Shown: positions 11,518-21,715, counted from the stretch's first letter. The stretch: DNA of 64,000 bases from Trifolium pratense (GCF_020283565.1 NC_060061.1:26573362-26637361); one strand, 5' to 3'. Notes: generated by a model from the letters alone, not told the origin. Program-made: numbers and translations.

Positions 11518-11860
11518 TTACAATTGAGAGTTGAGTCTAACTTAACCATACAAAACCGACTTGTAAGTTGCGCATCATCTCTTAATTATAAATCCATGTT
11601 CAGACTAACTTACATATGATGTGAGACTTCTTAACACACTCCCTCACGCTCAGTATTATTGGGCTTGGTGCGTGGATATAAATGGTGGGTGACTCAATAA
11701 CGAGTGGCCAAACGGATCTTGAAGAGGCTCTGATACTATCTTATAATTGAGAGTTTGACCTAACTCAATCCTACGAAATCAGCTTGTAAGGTGGGGATTA
11801 CTTCTTACTTATAAACACATGTTTAGACCAACTCACATTCAATACGGGAACTTCTTAACG
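11518..11860 (-). mobile_element. TRIM (terminal-repeat retrotransposon in miniature), minus strand
   Basis: Two diverged direct repeats of about 119 bp (11518-11636 and 11741-11860) begin on the minus strand with TGTTAAGAAG or similar. They share blocks such as ttacaattgagag, cgacttgtaag, ataaatccatgttcagac and cttcttaac. The roughly 104-bp interior has, next to the right copy, gaggctctgatacta (a reverse-complement iMet primer site) and, next to the left copy, ctccctcacgctcag (a reverse-complement purine tract). The order gives the minus orientation. There is no coding capacity, as usual for TRIMs. No clear TSD was seen. Confidence 0.75.
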
Positions 11861-12745
11861 ATCATCATGTCATGTCGGTAACATTAACATGCTTGGACAA
11901 TATTGAACAATAATAGATATATTGTTTTTATTTTAAGTTTTTATAATTTTTTATAATTCTTGAAAATATATATACAATGTTTTCTTAAGTTCTTGATGTT
12001 TTGGTTTAATTGCTGCAAAATATATTCATTTTAAAATAAATCTCTATAATAATAATTTCAGTCCTTATTTTATGAGGCTAAAATCAAATACACAGATCAA
12101 TTTTAATATGAATTAACTTTGCCGGAATTAAAATAATATAATAAAGACATAAAGCAAATAATCATTATGTGCAGAGATTAAAAAGAATTACATGAACTAA
12201 AATTCACACTTTTGATATTTGTGAGAACGATTTTCATATTTAAGCTATAATCAGCTAGTATCTCTAACATTTTGCATTTCTCAATTGATATTTTAGTTTG
12301 TATTTTAATTCTTAGTATGTGAATTATTAATTGCACAACTCACAAATGAGTTACAATGAAAAGGACAAAATTCATCAAAGCAAAAAGCTAGGCTTACCAT
12401 GATGGAGCCTTCTTGCTTCTACCAACCAATGAATGTGATAGGGAAATTGGTTATTTCTAACATCATACGTGTCGACAAAACCAAGTCCACATTATGCATG
12501 CAAAATGGTAGCAAAAACTGTCACATTAGACACAAAAAATTGAAAAGAAAAGAAGAAAAACACATGCATTCACAATGTGTCTTATATGCTGGCTTTAGTT
12601 TGTTTCTCAAGCTTTTGAGAAGGAGAATTGGTCAAGAGCTAAAATTGAGTTGTCAATTTCTTTTCCACATCTATCATTTTCTTTCACTAATGTGTCATGT
12701 TCTTGTTACCATCAGAAAAAGACAACTCTTTCTCATTTTCTTTAA
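11861..12745. other. Intergenic, no supported gene
   Basis: AT-rich. The open frame 12399-12782 runs into the gypsy LTR and resembles no family, so it is not called. Confidence 0.6.
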
Positions 12746-12750
12746 CAACC

Positions 12751-13533
12751 TGTTGGACATAAATTTGGTATTTATCAATTAAATATAATTGGTGGGTCCA
12801 ATATTTGTTTTGGAGGTTATATTATCAAAATAAAACTTTCAAAGTTGGTGTCGAGAACTCCCTATGTCGAAGCAGAAAAGCGTTTCGAGAGCTGTAGAAG
12901 ATGCGTATAGTTTTGGTTTTACCAGAAGGCTATCGAAGGCGCAAAATCGAATCGAGAGACAGTTGGGCCAAGCCCAAAAAAGAAACAACGAACGGCCCAA
13001 AAGATCTTGGCGCGCGCTGAAGGAATGAAAGATGAAAGTGGAGAACGTGGTCGACGTGGCAAATGGAGGAGCGTCCAGATGATCGAAGAACAGTTACCAC
13101 TTTGTAGTAGTATTTATAGTAGTTTTTCATTCAGAACAAGGGTCACAAAAATTTATACAAACATTCTCTCTAAAAATTCTAAGTACTCAGCGATCGAACG
13201 AACGGAATTCAAAGGAGAAATGTATGTTTTGTGAACCATCTTTATTTGTAATTGTTTTTCATTCAATGCAATGCAATTTGTTTTCCAGTAATTTTTTCTA
13301 AGTCTGAATCCAGATACTCGCTTGAGAAACTGCTACTTCGAGGCGATTCGAATTAGTTTCTCTTGTATGCTTTAAAATATTTTGGTTCCTAAATGTTTGT
13401 TTCCTTATTCAAACGAACATTCAAACAGTTTTCTTGAAGCGAATAAACACAAAATTGTCCTGAGATTTACTAGTTGATCTCGCGAGTTTAAATACTTAAA
13501 CTAGCGGTTGTTTACCAAATTCCAACGTAAACA
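12751..13533 (+). repeat. 5' LTR of the gypsy element (783 bp)
   Basis: It starts TGTTGGACATAAATT and ends CGTAAACA. A TATA-like tatttatag at 13111-13119 is followed by a plausible transcribed R/U5 part. Short frames inside (for example 13007-13234) are repeated verbatim in the other LTR and are not genes. Confidence 0.96.
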
Positions 13534-13535
13534 AA

Positions 13536-13554
13536 TTGGCACGCCCAGTGGGAC
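13536..13554 (+). other. Primer-binding site of the gypsy element
   Basis: ttggcacgcccagtgggac begins two bases after the LTR end. It begins TGG like other tRNA 3'-end complements but is not the initiator-Met type. Which tRNA pairs with it was not determined. Confidence 0.75.
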
Positions 13555-13642
13555 TGGTTTTGTGTTTGTTAAAGTTGTGTTTATTTTTATATTGTGGAAT
13601 AAAAAACTTGTTACTTGCATATAACTCATGATAAGTTAGGTT

Positions 13643-16600
13643 ATGGTTAAAACTACTCAGAGATCTAATCCTAGTAAAACTCCAAGTTCTAGTGCGATGA
13701 GTAGCGAAGCAAGTTCGAGTGGTGGAGTCGATCCACCTCCACAAAGTGTGGTAACATCTGAGTTAGTGAATGTTCCAATATTCTCCAGTCCAACCATTTC
13801 GACTGTGCATGATGTTATTCCAACTTTGCCAATTCCAACTATGGCAATTCCGTCCGTAACTGCTGGTTTTGGACGTTCGAAACCACCGTCAGGTCAGGGT
13901 TTTATGTATGGGCCTCCCCCTACACTTGGTTTAGGGATGCCAGGTTTCGAACCTGATAGGTATACTTCGTCAAGGGTAACTCCCACACCCTTAACGACTG
14001 CATCTGTGTTGTCTTTGAGACAACAAATGGATGAGAGCAACCATGAAATGGTTAATCTCTTAACACAACAAATGGGTACTGTGTTTAATCCATTAATTCA
14101 GAATACCAACGAGAGTTATCAAATGTTGGCATTTCAAATGAGTCGAATTGCAGATTTTTTTGGGACACCCCCACCACCTCCTAGAGTAAATCCCATTACT
14201 CCACAAGTAATACTCCCTGCAATGTCTTCGACTCCAGTGCAGCAAAGGCCAACCTATGTGGCTACTGAAACAGTTCCTAACCCAACACCTACACCAGTTG
14301 TACAAGAGGAAACCTATTATCCTCACGAGGTTAATCAAATGCCTCAATTAGTAAATCAAAACCCTCCTGTTATTAACCCAAATCCACAAGTGGTACATCA
14401 GAACCCTCCAGTGGTAATGGTTAGGAGGAACCAGGATCCTGACGAGGTAGTGCGAGAGGTGCAAAACAATAATTTGCTTGGCCAACACAATTTGGCTAAC
14501 ATGGTCGAAACGATTTTGGCCCAAAACGGCCTAAACACGGGTTGTCGAAGGCCAAACTTTGTCTCTGCCTTCACTGAATATGTGCTGCAAACCGAGTTAC
14601 CAAGAGGTTGGAAAGTCCCAAAATACACTAAGTTTGCTGGGGATACTAATGAATCAACCGTAGAACATATTGCCAGGTATCTAGCTGAGTCTGGGAATTT
14701 GGCGAATAATGAAAATTTGCGAATGAAGTATTTTCCTAATTCGCTTACCAAGAATGCATTCACTTGGTTTACAACTTTGCCTCCCAATTCGATCAATAGT
14801 TGGGCCCAATTGGAAAGGATTTTCCACGAGCAATTTTATATGGGCCAAACCAAGATAAGTCTGAAAGAGTTAGCCAGTGTAAAAAGGAAAAACCTAGAGT
14901 CAATTGATGACTATTTAAATAGGTTTCGTTTGTTGAAATCCAGGTGCTTTACTCAAGTGCCTGAACACGAACTAGTGGAGATGGCTGCTGGTGGGTTAGA
15001 TTATTCAATTCGAAAGAAATTGGATACCCAATACCTTCGAGACATGTCACAGTTGGCTGACAGAGTGAGACAAATCGAAAGGTTAAAAGCTGAAAAAGTT
15101 AGAAATTCTAAGTTTCAGAAAAAGAAAGAAATAGGTTTTGTTGATTCCTATGATAATGAAATTGATTATGAAATGAGTGATGAATGCTTAGATTTCGATG
15201 ATAGTGATATTAATGTGGCTGAATTAAAGCCTGGGCCTCCTTACACTTGCAAATTGTTGAGGCCGTCGAATGGAAAAAATCCTATCGAACCAAAAAATGA
15301 TAAGTTTGTTACCAAGACTTATACTTTCGACATTACTAAATGTGATGAGATTTTTGATTTATTGGTGACTGACGGCCAAATTATTGTGCCAAAAGATATG
15401 AAAATACCACCAATAGAACAAAGAAAGAAAAGAGGTTATTGTAAGTTTCATAATTATTTGGGACATAAAACTTATCAATGTGTTGTTTTCAGGGATTTGG
15501 TGCAAAAAGCGCTGAATGAAGGAAGGCTGAAGTATGCTGATAAGGCAAAGCCTCCAATGAAGGTAGATTCAGATCCCTTGCCACCTGCAGACGCTACCTA
15601 TGTCGAAGTCTATGACTGCAACATGGTTGAAGTGATAGACGCTGCTGCTCCAATCAAGGCTGTGCCTGAAGAGGAGTATGAAAAGAGGGTACGTGAGGTG
15701 TACCCCAATGCTGAGGAAGAATTGGTGGACTTCCTAAATAGGTGCAAGCTGAAGAATGCTGAAGTGATGCTTTGCCCTAGATGCAGTGCTGTGTGCGACA
15801 AAGAGGCTACTGCAGGCCTTCAAAGTGTTGTACCTTATGCTGAAAACAAGAGAAAATGGCCAAAATCTAGGCCAAATCAGAAAGCTTGGCCTTACAAAGG
15901 AGCCAACTGGGGAAAGCCTATTACCAAAGGCCTTTCGATCCAGCAAAGGCTAGGCCCCCAAAACACTTTCAAACCATCTGGGAGAGCACCTGTTAACCAA
16001 TGGGTGAGTGGACAGTACGTCACTTTCAATCGAAGGATGATGGAAAATGGAAGCTCTAGCAATGTTAATGTGAACATTGTATCTGAGCCCAAGGGTTCAA
16101 AAGTGGTAGCTGGGAAGGAAAAAGTGAATGCTGCCACTGAAGTCAACAAATACTCTTATAGGAATAACTATAAGGGAAAAAATCCTATGACCCGCACTCA
16201 ATGGCGAAGGTTCCAGAGGAAACAAAAGTTGACAACAAAAGAGGCTGAGGCTGGGGGCAAGGCTGTAGCAACCCAGAAGGCTGAAAAGGTTGAAATGGCC
16301 AAGAGGCCAGTAAAGGAGAGGCTTTCCATAATATTGGAAGAGCCAACAGCTGAAAATGCCCAAGGAGGGGCAGAAGATGAGGATGACATGGAGGATGATG
16401 ATCTCCTGGGTGAGGGGTCTGATTTTGATGTCATGGTCAATGTGGTGTCCATTCTGCCACTGGAATATGATGTGCCTACGGAAGTCAATGAGCTGGAAGA
16501 GGACTTCGAGGCCCTCAATTTGGCTGATCATAAGCCAATGTGTTATTATGTTATGCAAAATGGTTGTGTCGAAGAGCAAAAAGCTGTCTTCGAAAAGCCA

Positions 16601-17260
16601 GATCTGGGAATGCAGAACCACTTGAAAGCTTTGTTCATTAGGGCAAAAGTCAACAATGTGGGAATCAATAAAGTCTTAGTGGATGGAGGAGCTGTGGTGA
16701 ACATCATGCCTCACTTCATGTTGAAGAAATTAGGTCTCTATGACACAGACCTTCATTCCCACAATGTGGTGTTGGCCAACTATGAAGGAAAAACTGGTCA
16801 TTCCCTGGGGGCAGTGCAGTTGGAAGTTTGTGTTGGCAGTACAGTTCGAAAGACCTTGTTTATGGTCATAGCTGCCAAACCTAATTACAATTTGTTATTA
16901 GGTAGAGAATGGATACATGGTGTTGGAGCTGTTCCCTCAACCATGCACCAAAGATTAATCATCTGGAGAGAAGATGGTTTAGTCGAGAACGTAGAAGCAG
17001 ATCAGAGTGCATATGTTTCAGAGACAGGCACTGTGACTTTACAGAATTTCGACAAAAACCTGGCCTCGATTGCTCCTTGTGGTGAGCAAGATGCTGCCTT
17101 CGATCCAAATGAAGTGGTATCAAAAAATGTATACCACTCAGTTAAGTTGCATCCAACCCATGGCTTTTGTTGGGAAAGGGAAGATATAGAGAAACCCTTG
17201 TGTGAGGATGCATACCCACCAGTGTCTGGATGGGTCAACCACGATGAGTTTGATGATTGA
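13643..17260 (+). CDS. gypsy gag-protease polyprotein (1205 aa)
   Basis: It opens with a Ser/Pro-rich segment (residues 1-290, many PP and NPNP-like strings). A retrotransposon gag domain follows at about 322-450 (PKYTKFAGDTNESTVEHIARY, AFTWFTTLPPNSINSWAQLE, FRLLKSRCF). A modified zinc knuckle C-x2-H-x4-H-x4-C (CKFHNYLGHKTYQC) sits at about residue 599. After a basic linker and an acidic stretch (EDEDDMEDDDLL) comes a retropepsin-like protease with VDGGAVVNIMP (catalytic Asp about 1014) and NYNLLLGREWI. The DGG in place of DSG/DTG is usual in Tat-type elements. Gag assembles the particle and protease matures it. The start is the first ATG downstream of the primer site. The ORF ends 59 bases inside the pol ORF, in a different frame. 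Confidence 0.92.
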   Translation: MVKTTQRSNPSKTPSSSAMSSEASSSGGVDPPPQSVVTSELVNVPIFSSPTISTVHDVIPTLPIPTMAIPSVTAGFGRSKPPSGQGFMYGPPPTLGLGMPGFEPDRYTSSRVTPTPLTTASVLSLRQQMDESNHEMVNLLTQQMGTVFNPLIQNTNESYQMLAFQMSRIADFFGTPPPPPRVNPITPQVILPAMSSTPVQQRPTYVATETVPNPTPTPVVQEETYYPHEVNQMPQLVNQNPPVINPNPQVVHQNPPVVMVRRNQDPDEVVREVQNNNLLGQHNLANMVETILAQNGLNTGCRRPNFVSAFTEYVLQTELPRGWKVPKYTKFAGDTNESTVEHIARYLAESGNLANNENLRMKYFPNSLTKNAFTWFTTLPPNSINSWAQLERIFHEQFYMGQTKISLKELASVKRKNLESIDDYLNRFRLLKSRCFTQVPEHELVEMAAGGLDYSIRKKLDTQYLRDMSQLADRVRQIERLKAEKVRNSKFQKKKEIGFVDSYDNEIDYEMSDECLDFDDSDINVAELKPGPPYTCKLLRPSNGKNPIEPKNDKFVTKTYTFDITKCDEIFDLLVTDGQIIVPKDMKIPPIEQRKKRGYCKFHNYLGHKTYQCVVFRDLVQKALNEGRLKYADKAKPPMKVDSDPLPPADATYVEVYDCNMVEVIDAAAPIKAVPEEEYEKRVREVYPNAEEELVDFLNRCKLKNAEVMLCPRCSAVCDKEATAGLQSVVPYAENKRKWPKSRPNQKAWPYKGANWGKPITKGLSIQQRLGPQNTFKPSGRAPVNQWVSGQYVTFNRRMMENGSSSNVNVNIVSEPKGSKVVAGKEKVNAATEVNKYSYRNNYKGKNPMTRTQWRRFQRKQKLTTKEAEAGGKAVATQKAEKVEMAKRPVKERLSIILEEPTAENAQGGAEDEDDMEDDDLLGEGSDFDVMVNVVSILPLEYDVPTEVNELEEDFEALNLADHKPMCYYVMQNGCVEEQKAVFEKPDLGMQNHLKALFIRAKVNNVGINKVLVDGGAVVNIMPHFMLKKLGLYDTDLHSHNVVLANYEGKTGHSLGAVQLEVCVGSTVRKTLFMVIAAKPNYNLLLGREWIHGVGAVPSTMHQRLIIWREDGLVENVEADQSAYVSETGTVTLQNFDKNLASIAPCGEQDAAFDPNEVVSKNVYHSVKLHPTHGFCWEREDIEKPLCEDAYPPVSGWVNHDEFDD

Positions 17261-20200
17261 GTCCCCAGCATGGGATCGAATTACGGCTTACGCAGCCGAG
17301 AATAGAATCAAAATGGCTCTTGAGGCCATTAATGTTCAAGAAAATATGGCTGTCGAAGCCAACGATGACTTAAGGAACGAACTGGCCTTGGAGGCTAGTG
17401 AAGTAAATGATGGGAAAAAGCAAAGGTTAGATTGCATCTATGATGATGAGCCTTTGGGTTTTGAGAAAGATCCACATAGTTCGATTCAGAGAATGCAAGC
17501 CCAAGACCCTTTGCAGGAGGTTGATATTGGAGATGGCTCTGTTAAAAGGCCAACTTACATTAGTGCCAATATAGACCCAACCTTAAGAGAAAAAATGGTC
17601 GAGTTGCTTAAGAAATACAGAGATTGCTTTGCATGGGACTATAACGAAATGCCTGGGTTAAGCAGAAATCTTGTGGAGCATAGGCTACCCCTTCGACCAG
17701 ATAAGAAACCTGTAAAGCAGCTTCCAAGGAGGTTTGCACCAGAAATCATGACAAAGATCAAAGCAGAAATTGAAAGGTTGCTCAAATGCAAGTTCATTCG
17801 AACAACCAGGTATGTGGAATGGTTAGCTAACATTGTTCCTGTTATTAAGAAAAACGGATCACTTAGGGTTTGCATAGACTTTAGAGACTTGAATAATGCT
17901 ACACCTAAAGATGAATATTCCATGCCTATAGCCGAAATGTTAGTTGATTCAGCAGCAGGGCATGAATATTTGAGTATGTTAGATGGCTATTCAGGTTATA
18001 ATCAAATCTTTATTGATGAAGATGATGTGCCAAAAACCGCATTTCGTTGCCCTGGTGCTTTAGGCACCTATGAGTGGGTGGTGATGCCTTTTGGATTGAA
18101 AAATGCTGGAGCAACATACCAAAGAGCTATGAACTTAATTTTTCATGATTTTATCGAAATATTTATGCAGGTTTATATTGATGATATTGTTGTGAAATCC
18201 GCTTCCCAGGATGAACATATCGAACATCTTAAAAAATCGTTCGAAAGAATGAGAAAATGTGGATTAAAAATGAATCCATTGAAATGTGCTTTTTGTGTAC
18301 ATGCAGGAGATTTCCTTGGCTTTGTTGTGCATAAGAAGGGCATAGAAATTAACCAAAATAAGACAAAGGCTATCATGGAGACAGAACCTCCAGGAACGAA
18401 GAAACAGCTTCAATCTTTGCTAGGAAAGGTCAATTTCTTGAGAAGGTTTATATCAAACCTAAGTGGTAAAGCTCAACCTTTTTCTCCACTGCTGAGGCTC
18501 AAGAAAGGTGATGTATTTGAATGGGGAATGGAACAACAAAAGGCATTTGATGATATTAAGGCATACTTGTCGAAGCCTCCAACTTTAATGCCTCCTATTC
18601 GAAACAAAGCAATGAAGTTGTACATCGCAGCATCAGATTCGACTATTGGAAGCATGCTCGCACAAGAGGATGAAAATGGCGTAGAAAAGGCTATTTATTA
18701 TCTAAGTAGAATCTTGAATGATGCTGAGACTAGATATAGTCCAATTGAAAAGCTTTGTCTATGTTTGTATTTCTCTTGTACCAAACTTAAGCAATATATC
18801 AAACCAGTTCATGTTTATGTTTATTCTCATTTTGACATCATTAAGCATATGTTGTTAAAACCAATTTTGCATAGTCGAATTGGGAAATGGGCTTTAGCTT
18901 TAACTGAATATTCATTGACTTACCAACCCCTGAGGGCTGTAAAGGGTCAAGTAGTGGCTGATTTTCTTGTTGACCACTCGGTGACTGAGACCTCAATAAC
19001 ATATGTAGAACATGAACCTTGGATGTTGTACTTCGATGGCTCGAAGCACAAACATGGTACAGGAGTTGGAATCTTAATCATTTCTCCTTTAAAGATTCCA
19101 ACAAAATTTAAGTACAAGATTAATGGAACATGCTCCAATAATGAAGCCGAGTACGAGGCTTTAATTGTAGGTCTAAAGATTATTTTGGACTTGGGGGCAA
19201 AACATGTTAAAATCAGAGGAGATTCTGAGTTAGTAATAAAACAATCGACAAAGGAATACAAATGCATTCAAGAACATTTGATGAAATACTTTGTCATGGC
19301 CTTCTCGTTACTAAAACGGTTTGATTCGTGCGACATTCAACACGTGCCTCGGATCGAAAACCAAGAAGCAAATGACTTAGCCCAAATAGCTTCTGGTTAT
19401 AAGGTAACGGGGAAAGAATTAGATGAGATAGTTGAAATTAAAGAAAAACTAATCTCATGTGAGGTAATACCCTATCAGCTGGGGGCAAAAGAACCAAATG
19501 GCGAAAGGGAGCCCGAAATGGCTGATGCACATTTTGATGAAGTAATGACTGAAGTCTTTGTGATTGACAATTTGGCTGACACGGATTGGAGACAACCCAT
19601 TGTTAAATACATAGAAAATCCAACAGGTACAGCCGATAGGAAGGTTAAGTATAGAGCCTTGAATTACACAATCATGGGAAATGAACTATTTAAGAAGACT
19701 CCTGAAGGGGTTTTGTTGAAATGCCTAAATGAAAACGAAGCGTATGTAGCAGTTTCAAATGCCCATAGTGGAGCCTGTGGTGCCCATCAAGCAGGCCACA
19801 AGATGAAATGGCTTTTGTTTCGACAGGGTTTGTATTGGCCTTCCATGCTTAAGGACTGCATAGAATATGCGAAAGGTTGTCAAGAGTGTCAAAAACACGC
19901 GGGGATACAACGCGTTCCTGCCAGTGAGTTGCATTCGATTATCAAACCTTGGCCTTTTAGAGGCTGGGCTTTAGATTTAATTGGTGAGATAAGGCCCGCG
20001 TCATCCAAGAACCAACGTTATATACTAGTTGGGATTGATTATTTTACCAAATGGATAGAGGCTGTTGCCCTGACAAATGTGGATCAGGAGACAGTGATCA
20101 ATTTTATCCAAGACCATATTATGTATAGGTTTGGGCTTCCTGAGACGATCACTACTGACCAAGGAACGGTGTTTGTTGGTCGAAAGATGCAAAATTTTGC

Positions 20201-20855
20201 TGAACAATCAGGTTTTAAGCTAATGACTTCGACGCCTTATTATGCTCAAGCAAATGGCCAAGTTGAAGCAGCCAACAAGGTTATAATTAGTTTAATTAAA
20301 AAGCACGTTGCCCAAAAACCAAAGAATTGGCATAAGACCCTGGACCAAGTCCTATGGGCATGTAGGAATTCTCCTAAAGAGTCAACAGGTTCGACACCTT
20401 TTCGACTAACATATGGTCACGATGCCGTGTTACCTGTTGAAATAATGATGCAGTCGATTCGAATACAAAGGCAATGGGAACTACCTCTTGATCACTATGA
20501 GAACATAATGTTAGATGAATTAACAGACGTGGATGAGGAAAGGTTGCAGGCGTTAGATGCTTTGATTCGACAAAAAGAACGAATTGCTAGAGCGTATAAC
20601 AAAAGGGTTAAATCCAAACTCTTTGACGTAGGAGACTTAGTTTGGAAAGTCATCCTCCCCATGGACAGACGAGATCGAGTCTTTGGAAAATGGTCACCCA
20701 ATTGGGAAGGACCATTTAAGATTTCTCAAGTTTTGTCAAATGGAGCTTATGAGATTGAAGAGTTAACTCCTGAGAGACGTTCAGTCAATATGAATGGCAA
20801 ATATTTAAAGAAATACAAGCCAATGTTGCAAGAAATAACCATAAAAAGTGAATAA
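17202..20855 (+). CDS. gypsy pol polyprotein: RT, RNase H, second RNase H, integrase (1217 aa)
   Basis: The reverse transcriptase core spans about residues 165-345 (IDFRDLNNATPKDEYSMP, MPFGLKNAGATYQRAMN, catalytic VYIDDIVV at about 325). A degenerate connection RNase H follows (KLYIAASDSTIGSMLAQEDE, about 470). An archaeal-type RNase H domain lies at about 605-740 (LYFDGSKHKHGTGVGI, NNEAEYEALIVGL, GDSELVIKQ). Integrase has an HHCC zinc region (AHSGACGAHQAGHK and CQECQ) and a DDE core (LDLIGE, TTDQGT, GQVEAANK, about 924-1021). The frame is open throughout. It overlaps gag-pro by 59 bases, shifted one frame. Expression may use frameshifting, splicing or internal initiation; the sequence does not decide this. 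The ATG at 17202 is only the first in frame. Confidence 0.93.
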   Translation: MRMHTHQCLDGSTTMSLMIESPAWDRITAYAAENRIKMALEAINVQENMAVEANDDLRNELALEASEVNDGKKQRLDCIYDDEPLGFEKDPHSSIQRMQAQDPLQEVDIGDGSVKRPTYISANIDPTLREKMVELLKKYRDCFAWDYNEMPGLSRNLVEHRLPLRPDKKPVKQLPRRFAPEIMTKIKAEIERLLKCKFIRTTRYVEWLANIVPVIKKNGSLRVCIDFRDLNNATPKDEYSMPIAEMLVDSAAGHEYLSMLDGYSGYNQIFIDEDDVPKTAFRCPGALGTYEWVVMPFGLKNAGATYQRAMNLIFHDFIEIFMQVYIDDIVVKSASQDEHIEHLKKSFERMRKCGLKMNPLKCAFCVHAGDFLGFVVHKKGIEINQNKTKAIMETEPPGTKKQLQSLLGKVNFLRRFISNLSGKAQPFSPLLRLKKGDVFEWGMEQQKAFDDIKAYLSKPPTLMPPIRNKAMKLYIAASDSTIGSMLAQEDENGVEKAIYYLSRILNDAETRYSPIEKLCLCLYFSCTKLKQYIKPVHVYVYSHFDIIKHMLLKPILHSRIGKWALALTEYSLTYQPLRAVKGQVVADFLVDHSVTETSITYVEHEPWMLYFDGSKHKHGTGVGILIISPLKIPTKFKYKINGTCSNNEAEYEALIVGLKIILDLGAKHVKIRGDSELVIKQSTKEYKCIQEHLMKYFVMAFSLLKRFDSCDIQHVPRIENQEANDLAQIASGYKVTGKELDEIVEIKEKLISCEVIPYQLGAKEPNGEREPEMADAHFDEVMTEVFVIDNLADTDWRQPIVKYIENPTGTADRKVKYRALNYTIMGNELFKKTPEGVLLKCLNENEAYVAVSNAHSGACGAHQAGHKMKWLLFRQGLYWPSMLKDCIEYAKGCQECQKHAGIQRVPASELHSIIKPWPFRGWALDLIGEIRPASSKNQRYILVGIDYFTKWIEAVALTNVDQETVINFIQDHIMYRFGLPETITTDQGTVFVGRKMQNFAEQSGFKLMTSTPYYAQANGQVEAANKVIISLIKKHVAQKPKNWHKTLDQVLWACRNSPKESTGSTPFRLTYGHDAVLPVEIMMQSIRIQRQWELPLDHYENIMLDELTDVDEERLQALDALIRQKERIARAYNKRVKSKLFDVGDLVWKVILPMDRRDRVFGKWSPNWEGPFKISQVLSNGAYEIEELTPERRSVNMNGKYLKKYKPMLQEITIKSE

Positions 20856-20905
20856 CGCAAGAATAAAATTTGCAAGATGGTAAAAGAAAATGCCAAGAAT
20901 CAATT

Positions 20906-20911
20906 TTTATT
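20906..20911 (-). terminator. AATAAA polyadenylation signal for the antisense ORF
   Basis: The minus strand reads GTATGAATAAAAATTG downstream of the antisense stop codon. It sits just beyond the pol stop on the other strand, so the two units converge. Confidence 0.4.
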
Positions 20912-20993
20912 CATACAAAATCAACAATACAACCAATCATTCAAGAGTGTTCAAGAAAATACAAGAAATGGTTGAATGTTGAAAGATAAACAC

Positions 20994-21344
20994 TCAAGGT
21001 TTACCCTGAACCCGAGTCCCCTCATCCTTTGAATCGGAATTGGAAAGTTCTGAGATCTGAGAGTCTTCATCCTCAGAAGAAGGAGTTGGAGTTCCTGGGT
21101 ATTCTTCATCAGGCTCTAGGGTACTGAGGAACTTGAGGTAGTCTTCATCTTCATCATCTGAACTAGAGCTTGAAGAATCAGAAGAGAGAATGATGGTTTC
21201 TACTACCTTGGCTGGTGCCGGCCTAGGGCGAAGGATTCTAGTGCGTGGAGGTTTGGAAGCTGGAATCTTGATTCGTCCCCTTCCAAGAGGACGTGGTGTG
21301 CTTGAGCCCGGGGTAGAGGAAGGAAGATCTTTCTTGTTATCCAT
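20994..21344 (-). CDS. Antisense ORF inside the gypsy element (116 aa), unknown function
   Basis: An intact ORF on the strand opposite to gag-pol, between pol and the 3' LTR. The N-terminal half is basic and proline-rich (RPLGRGRIKIPASKPPRTR, RPRPAPAKVV). The C-terminal half is strongly acidic and serine-rich (SSDSSSSSSDDEDEDY, then TPTPSSEDEDSQISEL). There is no signal peptide, membrane segment or known domain. A TATAAATA lies on the same strand about 70 bases before the ATG, and an AATAAA lies about 83 bases after the stop, so a self-contained transcription unit is plausible. Extra 3' ORFs, sometimes antisense, are known in Tat-lineage elements such as Grande and Retand. Homology to those was not tested. 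It could be a regulatory or nucleic-acid/chromatin-binding accessory protein, but that is speculation. Confidence 0.6.
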   Translation of the reverse strand: MDNKKDLPSSTPGSSTPRPLGRGRIKIPASKPPRTRILRPRPAPAKVVETIILSSDSSSSSSDDEDEDYLKFLSTLEPDEEYPGTPTPSSEDEDSQISELSNSDSKDEGTRVQGKP

Positions 21345-21412
21345 TCTTTGTGGAGAGGTGTTGATGCGTTAATTGGTGCAAAGTGCTGAACAAAAGAGTT
21401 GCAAGGCGTGGG

Positions 21413-21420
21413 TATTTATA
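21413..21420 (-). promoter_or_regulatory. TATA-like box for the antisense ORF
   Basis: The minus strand reads CTATAAATACCC, a good plant TATA box. A start site about 30 bases on would leave a roughly 40-base leader before the ATG at 21344. The plus-strand reading (tatttata) also resembles the LTR TATA region, so direction is not certain. Confidence 0.45.
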
Positions 21421-21548
21421 GCAGGATTAATACGCATTAATAGCTAGGCAGTTACAACTAACCACGTTCAGTTTGCATAGGAAATGCCATTGCATTAATG
21501 CTCAAAGCCATGTAGTTAATTATGTTGACTGCTTTAGAAACATGTTCG

Positions 21549-21584
21549 CTTCATAAAGAAAAAAAAAAAAAAAAAAAAAAAAAC
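21549..21584 (+). repeat. Poly(A) tract in the gypsy 3' untranslated region
   Basis: A long A homopolymer between the antisense ORF and the polypurine tract. Confidence 0.9.
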
Positions 21585-21715
21585 AAGTTTTGGAGCCAAT
21601 CCAAAGTTTTGAATGGCAGCCTAAACGATAGGAGAGATAAATGGAAAAGAAAGTTATCCATTAATACTTTCAAAAATGCCACTTCCTCTTTCGATAGACA
21701 CCGTCGAAAATGGCA

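Noticed and set aside
12399..12782. 127-codon ORF
   Set aside because: It resembles no family and its last part lies in the gypsy LTR. It is AT-rich chance coding.
12930..13234. 66- and 75-codon ORFs in the gypsy LTR
   Set aside because: They appear identically in both LTRs on opposite strands, with no family resemblance. They are chance frames in a repeat.
16097..16621. 174-codon minus-strand ORF
   Set aside because: Shadow of the gag-pro coding frame. Unlike 20994-21344 it lies inside another coding sequence.
13643..17260. Classification of the gypsy element as a full Ogre
   Set aside because: Ogre elements have an extra ORF before gag and are usually much longer. Here gag starts about 110 bases after the LTR.
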